Source: Thermoprotei archaeon (lineage in GTDB: Archaea; Thermoproteota; Thermoprotei_A; Sulfolobales; Ignisphaeraceae). From it: a stretch of 6,171 bases of DNA. Positions 1 to 5,225 of the stretch are shown here, piece by piece (the stretch's first letter is position 1; every line of letters begins with the position of its first letter). A program made the translations under genes and the position numbers. The DNA is taken from NCBI GenBank assembly GCA_003661775.1, contig QMWT01000062.1:1-6171 (forward strand). Reading direction: 5' to 3'. The notes beneath the pieces are model-generated. The model was not told the origin of the DNA and made no database searches. It saw only the letters and a program-made list of their open reading frames with translations.

Positions 1-324
1 ATCTCCAACTAGTCTCCGCTTCTTTTTCCTCAAGTATTTATCGAATTTCTTATTCCTCTCAATCATGTATCTTACTGCTGATCCTTCTGGTAAGTATCTC
101 CAAAAATTCTTTTTCATCCCACATGCTTTTGCAATTACTAGGAAATCTTTGTAGAAGACATCAGCGAAAGTGATCTTGAATGAGTTGTGGTGCGCTCTAT
201 AGACTACTTCTTCGAATAAGTCATCATAAGCTCTCGCTATTCTCTCACCTAGCTTTTTCATCAACTCCTTATCAACTATGTTCTTCAGGAACCATTCAGT
301 GTGCTTCAGGAATGGTGGTGGCAC
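1..324 (-). CDS. Unrecognised basic protein, C terminus beyond left edge
   Basis: An uninterrupted minus-strand frame begins at GTG (324-322) and stays open for 108 codons to base 1, so the C terminus lies outside the window. The start is chosen because the minus strand carries GGTGA (335-331, within a purine-rich GAGGGGGTGA run), 6 bases upstream of the GTG, a near-ideal Shine-Dalgarno spacing. The protein begins MPPPFLKHTEWFLKNIV, is predicted mostly helical by eye, has no membrane segment, and becomes strongly basic near its visible end (KYLRKKKRRL around residues 97-106). I do not recognise a family and see no catalytic motif. It is transcribed divergently from the gene at 486-791. The basic tail could suit nucleic-acid binding, but that is a guess. 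The clean frame plus Shine-Dalgarno site make a real gene likely. Confidence 0.72.
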   Translation of the reverse strand, partial: MPPPFLKHTEWFLKNIVDKELMKKLGERIARAYDDLFEEVVYRAHHNSFKITFADVFYKDFLVIAKACGMKKNFWRYLPEGSAVRYMIERNKKFDKYLRKKKRRLVGD

Positions 325-330
325 TGTTTA

Positions 331-340
331 TCACCCCCTC
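331..340 (-). promoter_or_regulatory. Shine-Dalgarno site for the leftward gene
   Basis: On the minus strand this reads GAGGGGGTGA. Its GGTGA matches the anti-Shine-Dalgarno end of crenarchaeal 16S rRNA and lies 6 bases before the GTG at 324. It decides the start of the leftward gene. Confidence 0.6.
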
Positions 341-474
341 TAACCCTTTGTATTGAAAAAAGCGTCAAGAAGGTTAAGAAAGTAATGTTTTATGAGCCGA
401 CTGTTCCAATAGTGTAGCTTGTTAAGCATTAAGATAATTAGGATGAGTGCTTATAGATATCCTGAATGCAATAT
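341..474. promoter_or_regulatory. Divergent promoter region
   Basis: This AT-rich stretch separates two divergently oriented genes. TTTTATG at 388-394 is TATA-like; its complement CATAAAA is also TATA-like, so it could serve either direction. Used rightward it would place a transcript start near 415-420; used leftward, near 360-365. A second candidate for the rightward gene is CTTATAGAT at 450-458, which would start transcription only a few bases before the ATG at 486. No convincing operator palindrome is visible. The promoter assignments are by pattern only. Confidence 0.3.
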
Positions 475-479
475 GGGGT
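475..479 (+). promoter_or_regulatory. Possible Shine-Dalgarno site favouring the ATG at 486
   Basis: GGGGT lies 6 bases before the ATG at 486. The earlier in-frame GTG at 447 has only a TAGGATGA run directly abutting it, which is too close to work well, so this site is the reason for preferring 486. Confidence 0.35.
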
Positions 480-485
480 CGTAAC

Positions 486-791
486 ATGGATACTTGGGTA
501 TACGTCTTCGACGAGTTTAAACCGTTAGACATTGATAGGGGTACGTTGTTTAAACTTGCTGAGAAAGATCCTTTGAAACTTTTCGAGCTTGTTAAGAAGG
601 TTCTTCTAGATGTAAAGGGTATAAGTAACGTAAAAGTGTATGATATCTATTTCGATCCTCATAACCTTGAGCTTCTTATAGAATACTTGGTTACCTATAA
701 GCTAGGTGAGGTATCGGTTAAGGTAATTCACTCGCAAGATCCTGTAGCAACGCTTAAGAAATACTACGAGTATGAGAAGACGAAGAAGTAG
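486..791 (+). CDS. Small unrecognised protein, 101 residues
   Basis: The protein begins MDTWVYVFDEFKPLDID and ends in a Lys-rich tail (YEYEKTKK), stopping at TAG 789-791. It alternates amphipathic helix-like stretches (LFKLAEKDPLKLFELVKKVL, residues 21-40) with strand-like stretches (KVYDIYFD and GEVSVKVIH), so a small soluble alpha/beta fold is plausible. There is no signal peptide, membrane segment, cysteine cluster or motif I can name. An in-frame GTG at 447 would add 13 residues (MLIDILNAIWGRN); the ATG at 486 is preferred for its upstream GGGGT. It lies 71 bases upstream of the AbrB-like gene, with a TATA-like box between them, so it is probably a separate transcript. Function unknown; whether it belongs to the restriction operon is undecided. 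Confidence 0.6.
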   Translation: MDTWVYVFDEFKPLDIDRGTLFKLAEKDPLKLFELVKKVLLDVKGISNVKVYDIYFDPHNLELLIEYLVTYKLGEVSVKVIHSQDPVATLKKYYEYEKTKK

Positions 792-815
792 TATAGAGGT
801 ATTACTAACACACTG

Positions 816-823
816 TTTTTATC
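816..823 (+). promoter_or_regulatory. TATA-like box of the restriction-modification operon
   Basis: TTTTTATC sits in the 71-base gap upstream of the AbrB-like gene. Archaeal TATA boxes lie about 25-30 bases before the transcript start, which would place the start near 845-850 and leave a short leader with AGGTG (847-851) as ribosome site before the ATG at 863. Partial direct repeats surround it (TATAGAGGT at 792-800 and TATAGTAGGT at 841-850; TTCTATG at 824-830 and TTCTATA at 838-844). Confidence 0.4.
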
Positions 824-862
824 TTCTATGAAGCATATTCTATAGTAGGTGCTAGAGAAGTT

Positions 863-1021
863 ATGCCAATACTTGCTGTCACCCGTGTTGGCAGATACTA
901 CCGGACGACGATACCTCGTGAGGTTAGGAAGCTCCTAGAGCTTAAGGAAAACGATGAGATAGAGTGGTTGTTTGAGGACGGAAAAATAATTGTTAAAAAG
1001 AGAGGTGGGGAGAGTGGTTAA
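863..1021 (+). CDS. AbrB/SpoVT-type swapped-hairpin DNA-binding protein
   Basis: This 52-residue protein starts MPILAVTRVGRYYRTTIP and matches the AbrB/MazE/SpoVT swapped-hairpin pattern along nearly its whole length. The pattern is a first strand ending in VTRVGR (residues 6-11), then TTIPREVRKLLEL (15-27), then the ENDEIEW turn and strand (29-35), then a closing strand DGKIIVKKR (39-47). Such domains dimerise and bind DNA, as transition-state regulators or as antitoxins that repress their own operons. There is no extra C-terminal toxin-binding arm and no PIN-domain toxin next to it, so a classical VapBC pair is not supported. The ATG at 863 follows AGGTG (847-851) by 11 bases. The last 8 bases overlap the zinc-ribbon gene, and the restriction enzyme follows directly, so the likely role is a repressor or controller of this operon (inference). 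Confidence 0.87.
   Translation: MPILAVTRVGRYYRTTIPREVRKLLELKENDEIEWLFEDGKIIVKKRGGESG
1002..1007 (+). promoter_or_regulatory. Shine-Dalgarno site inside the AbrB-like gene
   Basis: GAGGTG lies 6 bases before the GTG at 1014 and within the last codons of the AbrB-like gene. It fixes the zinc-ribbon start and implies that translation of the two proteins is coupled. Confidence 0.65.
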
Positions 1022-1214
1022 GTGTCCTTACTGCGGATTCGAGGCTGATGTCAATAGTTTTAAGCTTCTTAGAGAGCCATGGAGATTCAGGTTCTACACT
1101 GTTAGAATGCTTGAATGTCCTAGATGCCATAAGGTCTTCAATTATTACTTTGGTATTAGTCCTCGGAGCGGTAAGAGATCTGAGTATGTTATTAGAATCA
1201 AGCCTAAGAAATAG
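1014..1214 (+). CDS. Two-CxxC zinc-ribbon protein, 66 residues
   Basis: The protein begins MVKCPYCGFEADVNSFKLLR and has two zinc knuckles, C4-P-Y-C7 and C35-P-R-C38, about 27 residues apart. This is the layout of a single zinc ribbon that binds one metal ion with four cysteines. The tail after the second knuckle (FNYYFGISPRSGKRSEYVIRIKPKK) is aromatic then strongly basic, which suits nucleic-acid contact. GTG at 1014 is chosen because GAGGTG lies 6 bases upstream; the longer frame from TTG at 990 would lack a comparable site and would overlap the previous gene more. It overlaps the AbrB-like gene by 8 bases, and its own stop overlaps the ribosome site of the restriction enzyme. A regulatory partner of the AbrB-like protein or an RNA/DNA-binding accessory of the restriction system is likely, but not shown. 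Confidence 0.82.
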   Translation: MVKCPYCGFEADVNSFKLLREPWRFRFYTVRMLECPRCHKVFNYYFGISPRSGKRSEYVIRIKPKK

Positions 1215-1219
1215 AGGTG
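1214..1219 (+). promoter_or_regulatory. Shine-Dalgarno site for the restriction enzyme
   Basis: GAGGTG begins in the last base of the zinc-ribbon TAG stop and lies 6 bases before the ATG at 1226. It selects that ATG over the in-frame GTG at 1217, which is itself part of the site. Confidence 0.7.
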
Positions 1220-1225
1220 TTAATT

Positions 1226-4200
1226 ATGGCTGAGGAGCCAACTGAAAGGACTTACGCTGCCGAGTTTGCAAAGATGATAACAATTATTGGTGAGCCCCTA
1301 GGGTTCGATGCCGAGGTTGAGAAGAAGACTCCTTCAGGCTACCCCGATGTTGTTATATACTATAAGGGAGAGCCCGTAGCAGTGATTGAGATTAAGAAGC
1401 CGGAGGTCCCTCTCAGCGATCCTAAGCTGAACGAGCAGGCGCTCCGCTATGCTGAGTGGTATAGGAAAAACAGGGGTGTGAAGCTCTACGGAATACACAA
1501 CATGCGCTACCTCAAGCTATTCAGATACGTAGCTAAGCCTGAGAGAAAACAAGTAACACTGCTAGATTATATCAAGGGACCTATTAGCGGCTGGGTTCCA
1601 GTATCCGACTTCCCCTTTAAGATTATGCCTTGGGTATCCTCCATTGCGGACTACAAACACATAAAGACACATAGAGAGGCTCGCGAAAATCTCAAGAGGT
1701 TCTTACTGAGCCTTAAAGAGGTTCTTGAGGGTAAAACCCTTGACTTAAGCAGAGAAGTTATTGATACCATTAGAAAGCTCATCGAAGAAGGTGCTTCCAG
1801 AGGCATTATGCAGCTCGAAACCCTATATAAGAAAAACGCAGAGATTAGGAAACTCGTTGATAGCTGGATCGGCGAGAGGGGCTTTAAGAAACCTAGAAAC
1901 GTCAACGAGTTCCGCAATCTCCTTAGACTGCTCCTCAAGGAACAGATCTATACCTTCACAATGAAGCTCCTCTTCTACCTAGTACTGCAGAGCATCGACA
2001 CCGATATGGCTGCTAAGCTCCAGGAATCCATAAAACCTATCGAGGATGCTAAGGATCCGGAGTTCTTCAAAAAGATAGCTAATGCCTTGTTTAGCTATGC
2101 TATAGAGAGAACAGGTGATTTCGAAGAGATTTTCGGTGTAAACAGTGTTGACAAGCTACCTTTCGTAGATGCATCCCTACCACAGCTCAAGGAGATAGTC
2201 AGGTATCTCAACCAGATAAAGTGGAGCGATATAAGCATAGACGTTATAGGGAGGATCTTCGAGGGGCTTATCTATGAAGAGCGTAGACATCTTCTGGGGC
2301 AGCACTACACCGATACAAAGATAGTTGACTTAATTCTTACGGGAGTGTTCAAAAAAGATGGTAAACCCGATAAGTTTCTGGATCCAGCATGCGGCTCTGG
2401 AACCTTCCTTGTAAGAGCTCTGAACTACTGGAAGATAATGCACAGTACGGAACTTGCTAAGCTGAAGACACCGGTGTACGAGTACGTGGAAGGTGTTGAC
2501 ATAGATAGGCTAGCATCGATGCTCGCAAAGATAAACCTGTATATACAGGCTCTAGAAGACATAAAGGAGGGTTACCGATACGTACCCAAGATCCATCACT
2601 ACGATTTCTTCAAACTCCCCCTAAAGCCCGATTATGTCTATGTTGCTACGAATCCTCCTTATACTAGACAAGAAGAGATGTCTATGGCATACTATGATAG
2701 AAACTACAAGGTGCGCCTTAGAAAGGTTGTCCAAGACATAGAGGGGTGGAGCGAAAAAGCGTCCATCTATGCCTACTTTCTCGTAGGTGCGGGGAAGCTC
2801 CTACGCGATGGTGGTAGACTGGGATTCATAGTCGAGAACTCGTGGCTTAATGCCGAGTACGGTAAGGCACTGAAACAGTGGCTCTTCAACAACTTCAGGG
2901 TTGAGTACATTATAGAGTCTCTGGTTGAAAGATGGTTTAAGGATGCGGCTATAATAACCAATATAATTATAGCTGAAAAAAGCAGAGAGAAAAACTATGC
3001 AACAAGGTTCTTGTTCCTAAAAAAGCCTCTGCAGGAATTGATAGGTGATCCTCCACCCGCCACAGATTTCATAGCTAATGAGAGATACTATGAGAAGATA
3101 AGATCGATCTATGAGGAAGCCGATAGATGTAGACCTCCAAAGGGAGAGGAGTACGCTTTCTGCGAATCGGATAACATGAAGGTGGTTACCATGACTAAGA
3201 AACTCATCTTCTTGCTTGAGGAGAAGATAGGTAAGCTAGGGATTGTTAAAGGACCTAAAGAGTATCTAGACCTGGTATTCAAGTATGTGAAGGGAGACGA
3301 AGACAGAATAATGTTGCTGGGTGAACTACTGGAGGTTAAACGTGGCATCACAACTAATGCGAACGAAATATTCTATCTACCGTCAAGACACTGGACCTAT
3401 GTTAGCGATGATGAGAAATACCTTACTCTAAGAAGTTCGGGGAAGCTGCTGAAAATAAGTAAGGAATACCTTCGCAGACTTATTAGACCAGCTCACCTTA
3501 GGAACGCGCCGTATGGTTTATCCAGCGTACCGCTTCTAAGGAAGGAAGACTATGTGCTCTGGGTCAGAGATAAAACAGCTGTGAAGGACCCAGGAACACG
3601 CGAATATATCGAATGGGCGGAGAACTTCGTTAAAGAAGAATACGAGACAAATAGAAGGTTTCCAACAATCTATGCTTCCCTAGGATCCTCTTCATGGCTT
3701 AAGCTCCCAGATACATCGGGAGGTATCCTAATTTTTAGAAATGCTGTGTATAAGAACTATAGCGTATGGCTCAATATGATTAGGGATGCAGAAGTAGATC
3801 TACGATTGTATGTAGGTTATCTTCGAGACGAGTATAGAGGAAAGGTTTTACCTGAGACGTTATTTGCTGTTGCAAACTCTGTATTAACTTACTTGGGTAT
3901 GGAGCTCATAGGTAGAGCTAACCTAGGTCAGGGAGCATTAGATATAAAGACAGTAGATTATGAGACAATACCCATAGTCAACCCGATATGGCTTGAGAGA
4001 CATCTCAAAGAGAAGGGGATGTTTGATGACTTCCTTAAGGTGGTGCATAGGATGCTAAGTCTAAGACCCGCTGATATAGAGGTTGAGGCTAGGAGACCGG
4101 AAAGGATGGATATGGAGAAGTTTGTTTTAGGTTCCCTAGGGTTCAGCGAGGATAAGATAAGGAAGCTCTACAGCGAGCTGATAGAGCTTGTTAGATTCAG

Positions 4201-4231
4201 AACCGAGAGAGCTAGAAGTATAGGTACTTAA
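1226..4231 (+). CDS. Single-chain (type IIG-like) restriction-modification enzyme
   Basis: A 1001-residue fusion of DNA nuclease, N6-adenine methyltransferase and specificity domain. Residues ~13-110 form an HsdR_N-like PD-(D/E)XK nuclease: P40-D41, E55-I-K57, and a following Q71-ALRYAEWY motif typical of type I-like nucleases. A helical linker follows to about 340. The methyltransferase has motif X-like GQHYTD (359-363 region), motif I DPACGSGTF (386-394, S-adenosylmethionine binding), GVDID (423-427) and catalytic NPPY (476-479), in the order of gamma-class adenine methyltransferases of the Eco57I kind. The target recognition domain runs from LLEVKRGITTNANEIFYL (~700-720) to VDYETIPIVNP (~915-925). 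No Walker A motif is seen, so there is no helicase or translocase. All key residues are present, so both activities look intact. ATG 1226 follows GAGGTG by 6 bases. The DNA site recognised cannot be read from sequence. Type IIG is the best match; a two-function BREX/PglX-like enzyme is less likely because of the N-terminal nuclease. Confidence 0.93.
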   Translation: MAEEPTERTYAAEFAKMITIIGEPLGFDAEVEKKTPSGYPDVVIYYKGEPVAVIEIKKPEVPLSDPKLNEQALRYAEWYRKNRGVKLYGIHNMRYLKLFRYVAKPERKQVTLLDYIKGPISGWVPVSDFPFKIMPWVSSIADYKHIKTHREARENLKRFLLSLKEVLEGKTLDLSREVIDTIRKLIEEGASRGIMQLETLYKKNAEIRKLVDSWIGERGFKKPRNVNEFRNLLRLLLKEQIYTFTMKLLFYLVLQSIDTDMAAKLQESIKPIEDAKDPEFFKKIANALFSYAIERTGDFEEIFGVNSVDKLPFVDASLPQLKEIVRYLNQIKWSDISIDVIGRIFEGLIYEERRHLLGQHYTDTKIVDLILTGVFKKDGKPDKFLDPACGSGTFLVRALNYWKIMHSTELAKLKTPVYEYVEGVDIDRLASMLAKINLYIQALEDIKEGYRYVPKIHHYDFFKLPLKPDYVYVATNPPYTRQEEMSMAYYDRNYKVRLRKVVQDIEGWSEKASIYAYFLVGAGKLLRDGGRLGFIVENSWLNAEYGKALKQWLFNNFRVEYIIESLVERWFKDAAIITNIIIAEKSREKNYATRFLFLKKPLQELIGDPPPATDFIANERYYEKIRSIYEEADRCRPPKGEEYAFCESDNMKVVTMTKKLIFLLEEKIGKLGIVKGPKEYLDLVFKYVKGDEDRIMLLGELLEVKRGITTNANEIFYLPSRHWTYVSDDEKYLTLRSSGKLLKISKEYLRRLIRPAHLRNAPYGLSSVPLLRKEDYVLWVRDKTAVKDPGTREYIEWAENFVKEEYETNRRFPTIYASLGSSSWLKLPDTSGGILIFRNAVYKNYSVWLNMIRDAEVDLRLYVGYLRDEYRGKVLPETLFAVANSVLTYLGMELIGRANLGQGALDIKTVDYETIPIVNPIWLERHLKEKGMFDDFLKVVHRMLSLRPADIEVEARRPERMDMEKFVLGSLGFSEDKIRKLYSELIELVRFRTERARSIGT

Positions 4232-4233
4232 CC

Positions 4234-4980
4234 TTGGAGACCGGAACCCTTACCACCATAGCTTTCTCCCTCCTCTCTGCATTAGCCTCCTCTTTTCTAG
4301 CTGCGTACCTCACCTATCGATACACTGAGTTATCGTGGAGGAAGCGTAGACACTTCGAGGATATCAAGGTGAATTGCCTAGAAAAGATACTGAGTGACAT
4401 AGAGAGGTTCGAGGATTTATTTAGGCTTAGCGAGGGTCAAATCTCTACCTGGGTTAGGAACGAAACACAGTTTAGCAAGCCCCCTTCTAGTGCATGGTGT
4501 ATGTTATTCTCTTTTGGATTCGGTGAGCCCCCTACAACGCACTATAGACTTCTTCTTCACGATCTCAAGAACCATTTCCCTGAACTTGTTGAGAAGCTGA
4601 AAAAGTTCGAGGAGGTTATGAAAGAGGTTTGCCCTCTATACAATAGGTTGCTGTACGAGGTTACGAAGCTTGTATATAGCAAGGCTAGTGCTGTGTATAG
4701 CAATATACCTGGTAAGGATATACTAACGGAAGCTGTTGTCATGACCTTAGCAGGCTACGGAGAATGGGATTACCCCAACAACGCGAGATTCCTTAAAGAG
4801 AGGGGTTTGTATGCGTCTGTTAGTAAAATATTCGAGGATGTGAAACGCAGCCACAGTAAACTAGTTGAAGATTTTATCAATACAAGGAATAGAGGGCTAT
4901 CCCTCGTAAAAGATACCAAGAAGAGTGTTCTGGAAATTCTACACGCACATAAGCTACCTGGTAAATGCAACTTATACTGA
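4234..4980 (+). CDS. Membrane-anchored helical protein of unknown function
   Basis: A 248-residue protein with one hydrophobic segment at about residues 7-27 (IAFSLLSALASSFLAAYLTY) followed at once by a basic stretch (WRKRRH, 35-40). By the positive-inside rule the ~215-residue remainder faces the cytoplasm. That domain is charged and mostly helical by eye (EKILSDIERFEDLFRLSE; FPELVEKLKKFEEVMKEV, ~115-132) and may include short coiled-coil stretches. Five cysteines are scattered without a metal-binding pattern, and no nuclease, ATPase or protease motif is visible. TTG 4234 is the only reasonable start: an in-frame TAG lies at 4213-4215, with no ATG or GTG between. The TAGGT at 4221-4225 may act as a weak ribosome site. 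The gap to the restriction enzyme stop is only 2 bases, so the two are surely co-transcribed. Function unknown; an accessory effector of the restriction system is possible. Confidence 0.8.
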   Translation: METGTLTTIAFSLLSALASSFLAAYLTYRYTELSWRKRRHFEDIKVNCLEKILSDIERFEDLFRLSEGQISTWVRNETQFSKPPSSAWCMLFSFGFGEPPTTHYRLLLHDLKNHFPELVEKLKKFEEVMKEVCPLYNRLLYEVTKLVYSKASAVYSNIPGKDILTEAVVMTLAGYGEWDYPNNARFLKERGLYASVSKIFEDVKRSHSKLVEDFINTRNRGLSLVKDTKKSVLEILHAHKLPGKCNLY

Positions 4981-5066
4981 AATTCAGGTGTCGCAATTGT
5001 GAAACTACTAGTTGCTCAGATAGATGAGCTTCATCATTACGTTAGTTTGCCTAGTTGTGGGTTTGA

Positions 5067-5110
5067 GGTTCCTCCCCCAACCGCAAAAAGTTTTGGTGTT
5101 CTCCCGAACC
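5067..5110. repeat. Two imperfect hairpin repeats
   Basis: GGTTCCTCCCCCAACC (5067-5082) and GTTCTCCCGAACC (5098-5110) are imperfect direct copies. Each can fold on itself: GGTT/AACC with an 8-base loop, and GTTC/GAAC around TCCC. Both also resemble the complement of GGTTGGGAG at 5156-5164, so a longer stem enclosing the intervening DNA is possible (CTCCC..AACC at 5072-5082 pairing with 5156-5164, leaving a two-base bulge). Confidence 0.5.
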
Positions 5111-5112
5111 AT

Positions 5113-5128
5113 ACCATCAGCTGATGGT
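5113..5128. repeat. Perfect 16-base palindrome
   Basis: ACCATCAGCTGATGGT is an exact inverted repeat with no spacer. Its core ATCAGCTGAT shares the half-site AGCTGAT with the palindrome at 5164-5173. A protein dimer site or a hairpin in RNA are both possible. Confidence 0.75.
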
Positions 5129-5163
5129 TTACAGCGCTTACTCCGGTTACGATAGGGTTGGGA

Positions 5164-5173
5164 GCTGATCAGC
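5164..5173. repeat. 10-base palindrome sharing a half-site
   Basis: GCTGATCAGC is an exact palindrome. With its left-hand A (5163) it repeats AGCTGAT, also found at 5119-5125 inside the 16-base palindrome, 44 bases away (about four DNA turns). Confidence 0.55.
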
Positions 5174-5225
5174 AAACTTCTCTTTATACAGGGGATGCTA
5201 TATACACCTCCTATGTGCCTGATAA

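Larger units (their letters stand above)
4981..5225. other. Structured non-coding region between convergent genes
   Basis: These 245 bases separate the stops of the membrane protein (TGA 4980) and the integrase (TAA 5226-5228). No convincing gene is present. A 41-codon frame from GTG 4999 to TGA 5124 (MKLLVAQIDELHHYV...) has CAGGTG 8 bases upstream, but an unconvincing, Pro- and Ser-rich sequence. The stretch is crowded with self-complementary sequence, listed separately. On the minus strand a run of five Ts (5089-5085) could end the integrase transcript. No tRNA or recognisable attachment core is seen. It may be a bidirectional terminator, an operator cluster, a relict mobile-element end or a small structured RNA. 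Confidence 0.6.

Noticed and set aside
990..1013. TTG at 990 as start of the zinc-ribbon gene
   Set aside because: The GAGGTG at 1002-1007 sits 6 bases before GTG 1014, and the 990 start would add residues encoded inside the AbrB-like gene without a ribosome site.
1291..1320. GGGTTCGATGCC, resembling a tRNA T-arm, in the restriction gene; CCCTAGGGTTC recurs near 4135
   Set aside because: No acceptor, D or anticodon arm around it; both places simply encode an L-G-F peptide in the enzyme.
1651..1938. Minus-strand 95-codon frame inside the restriction gene
   Set aside because: Opposite strand of an intact gene, rich in Ser/Leu as expected of a shadow frame, with no ribosome site.
4999..5124. 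41-codon plus-strand frame starting at GTG with CAGGTG 8 bases upstream
   Set aside because: Too short, Pro/Ser-rich, and it runs into the palindrome cluster; nothing recognisable. It shares frame with the membrane protein before it, but no readthrough or recoding signal is seen.
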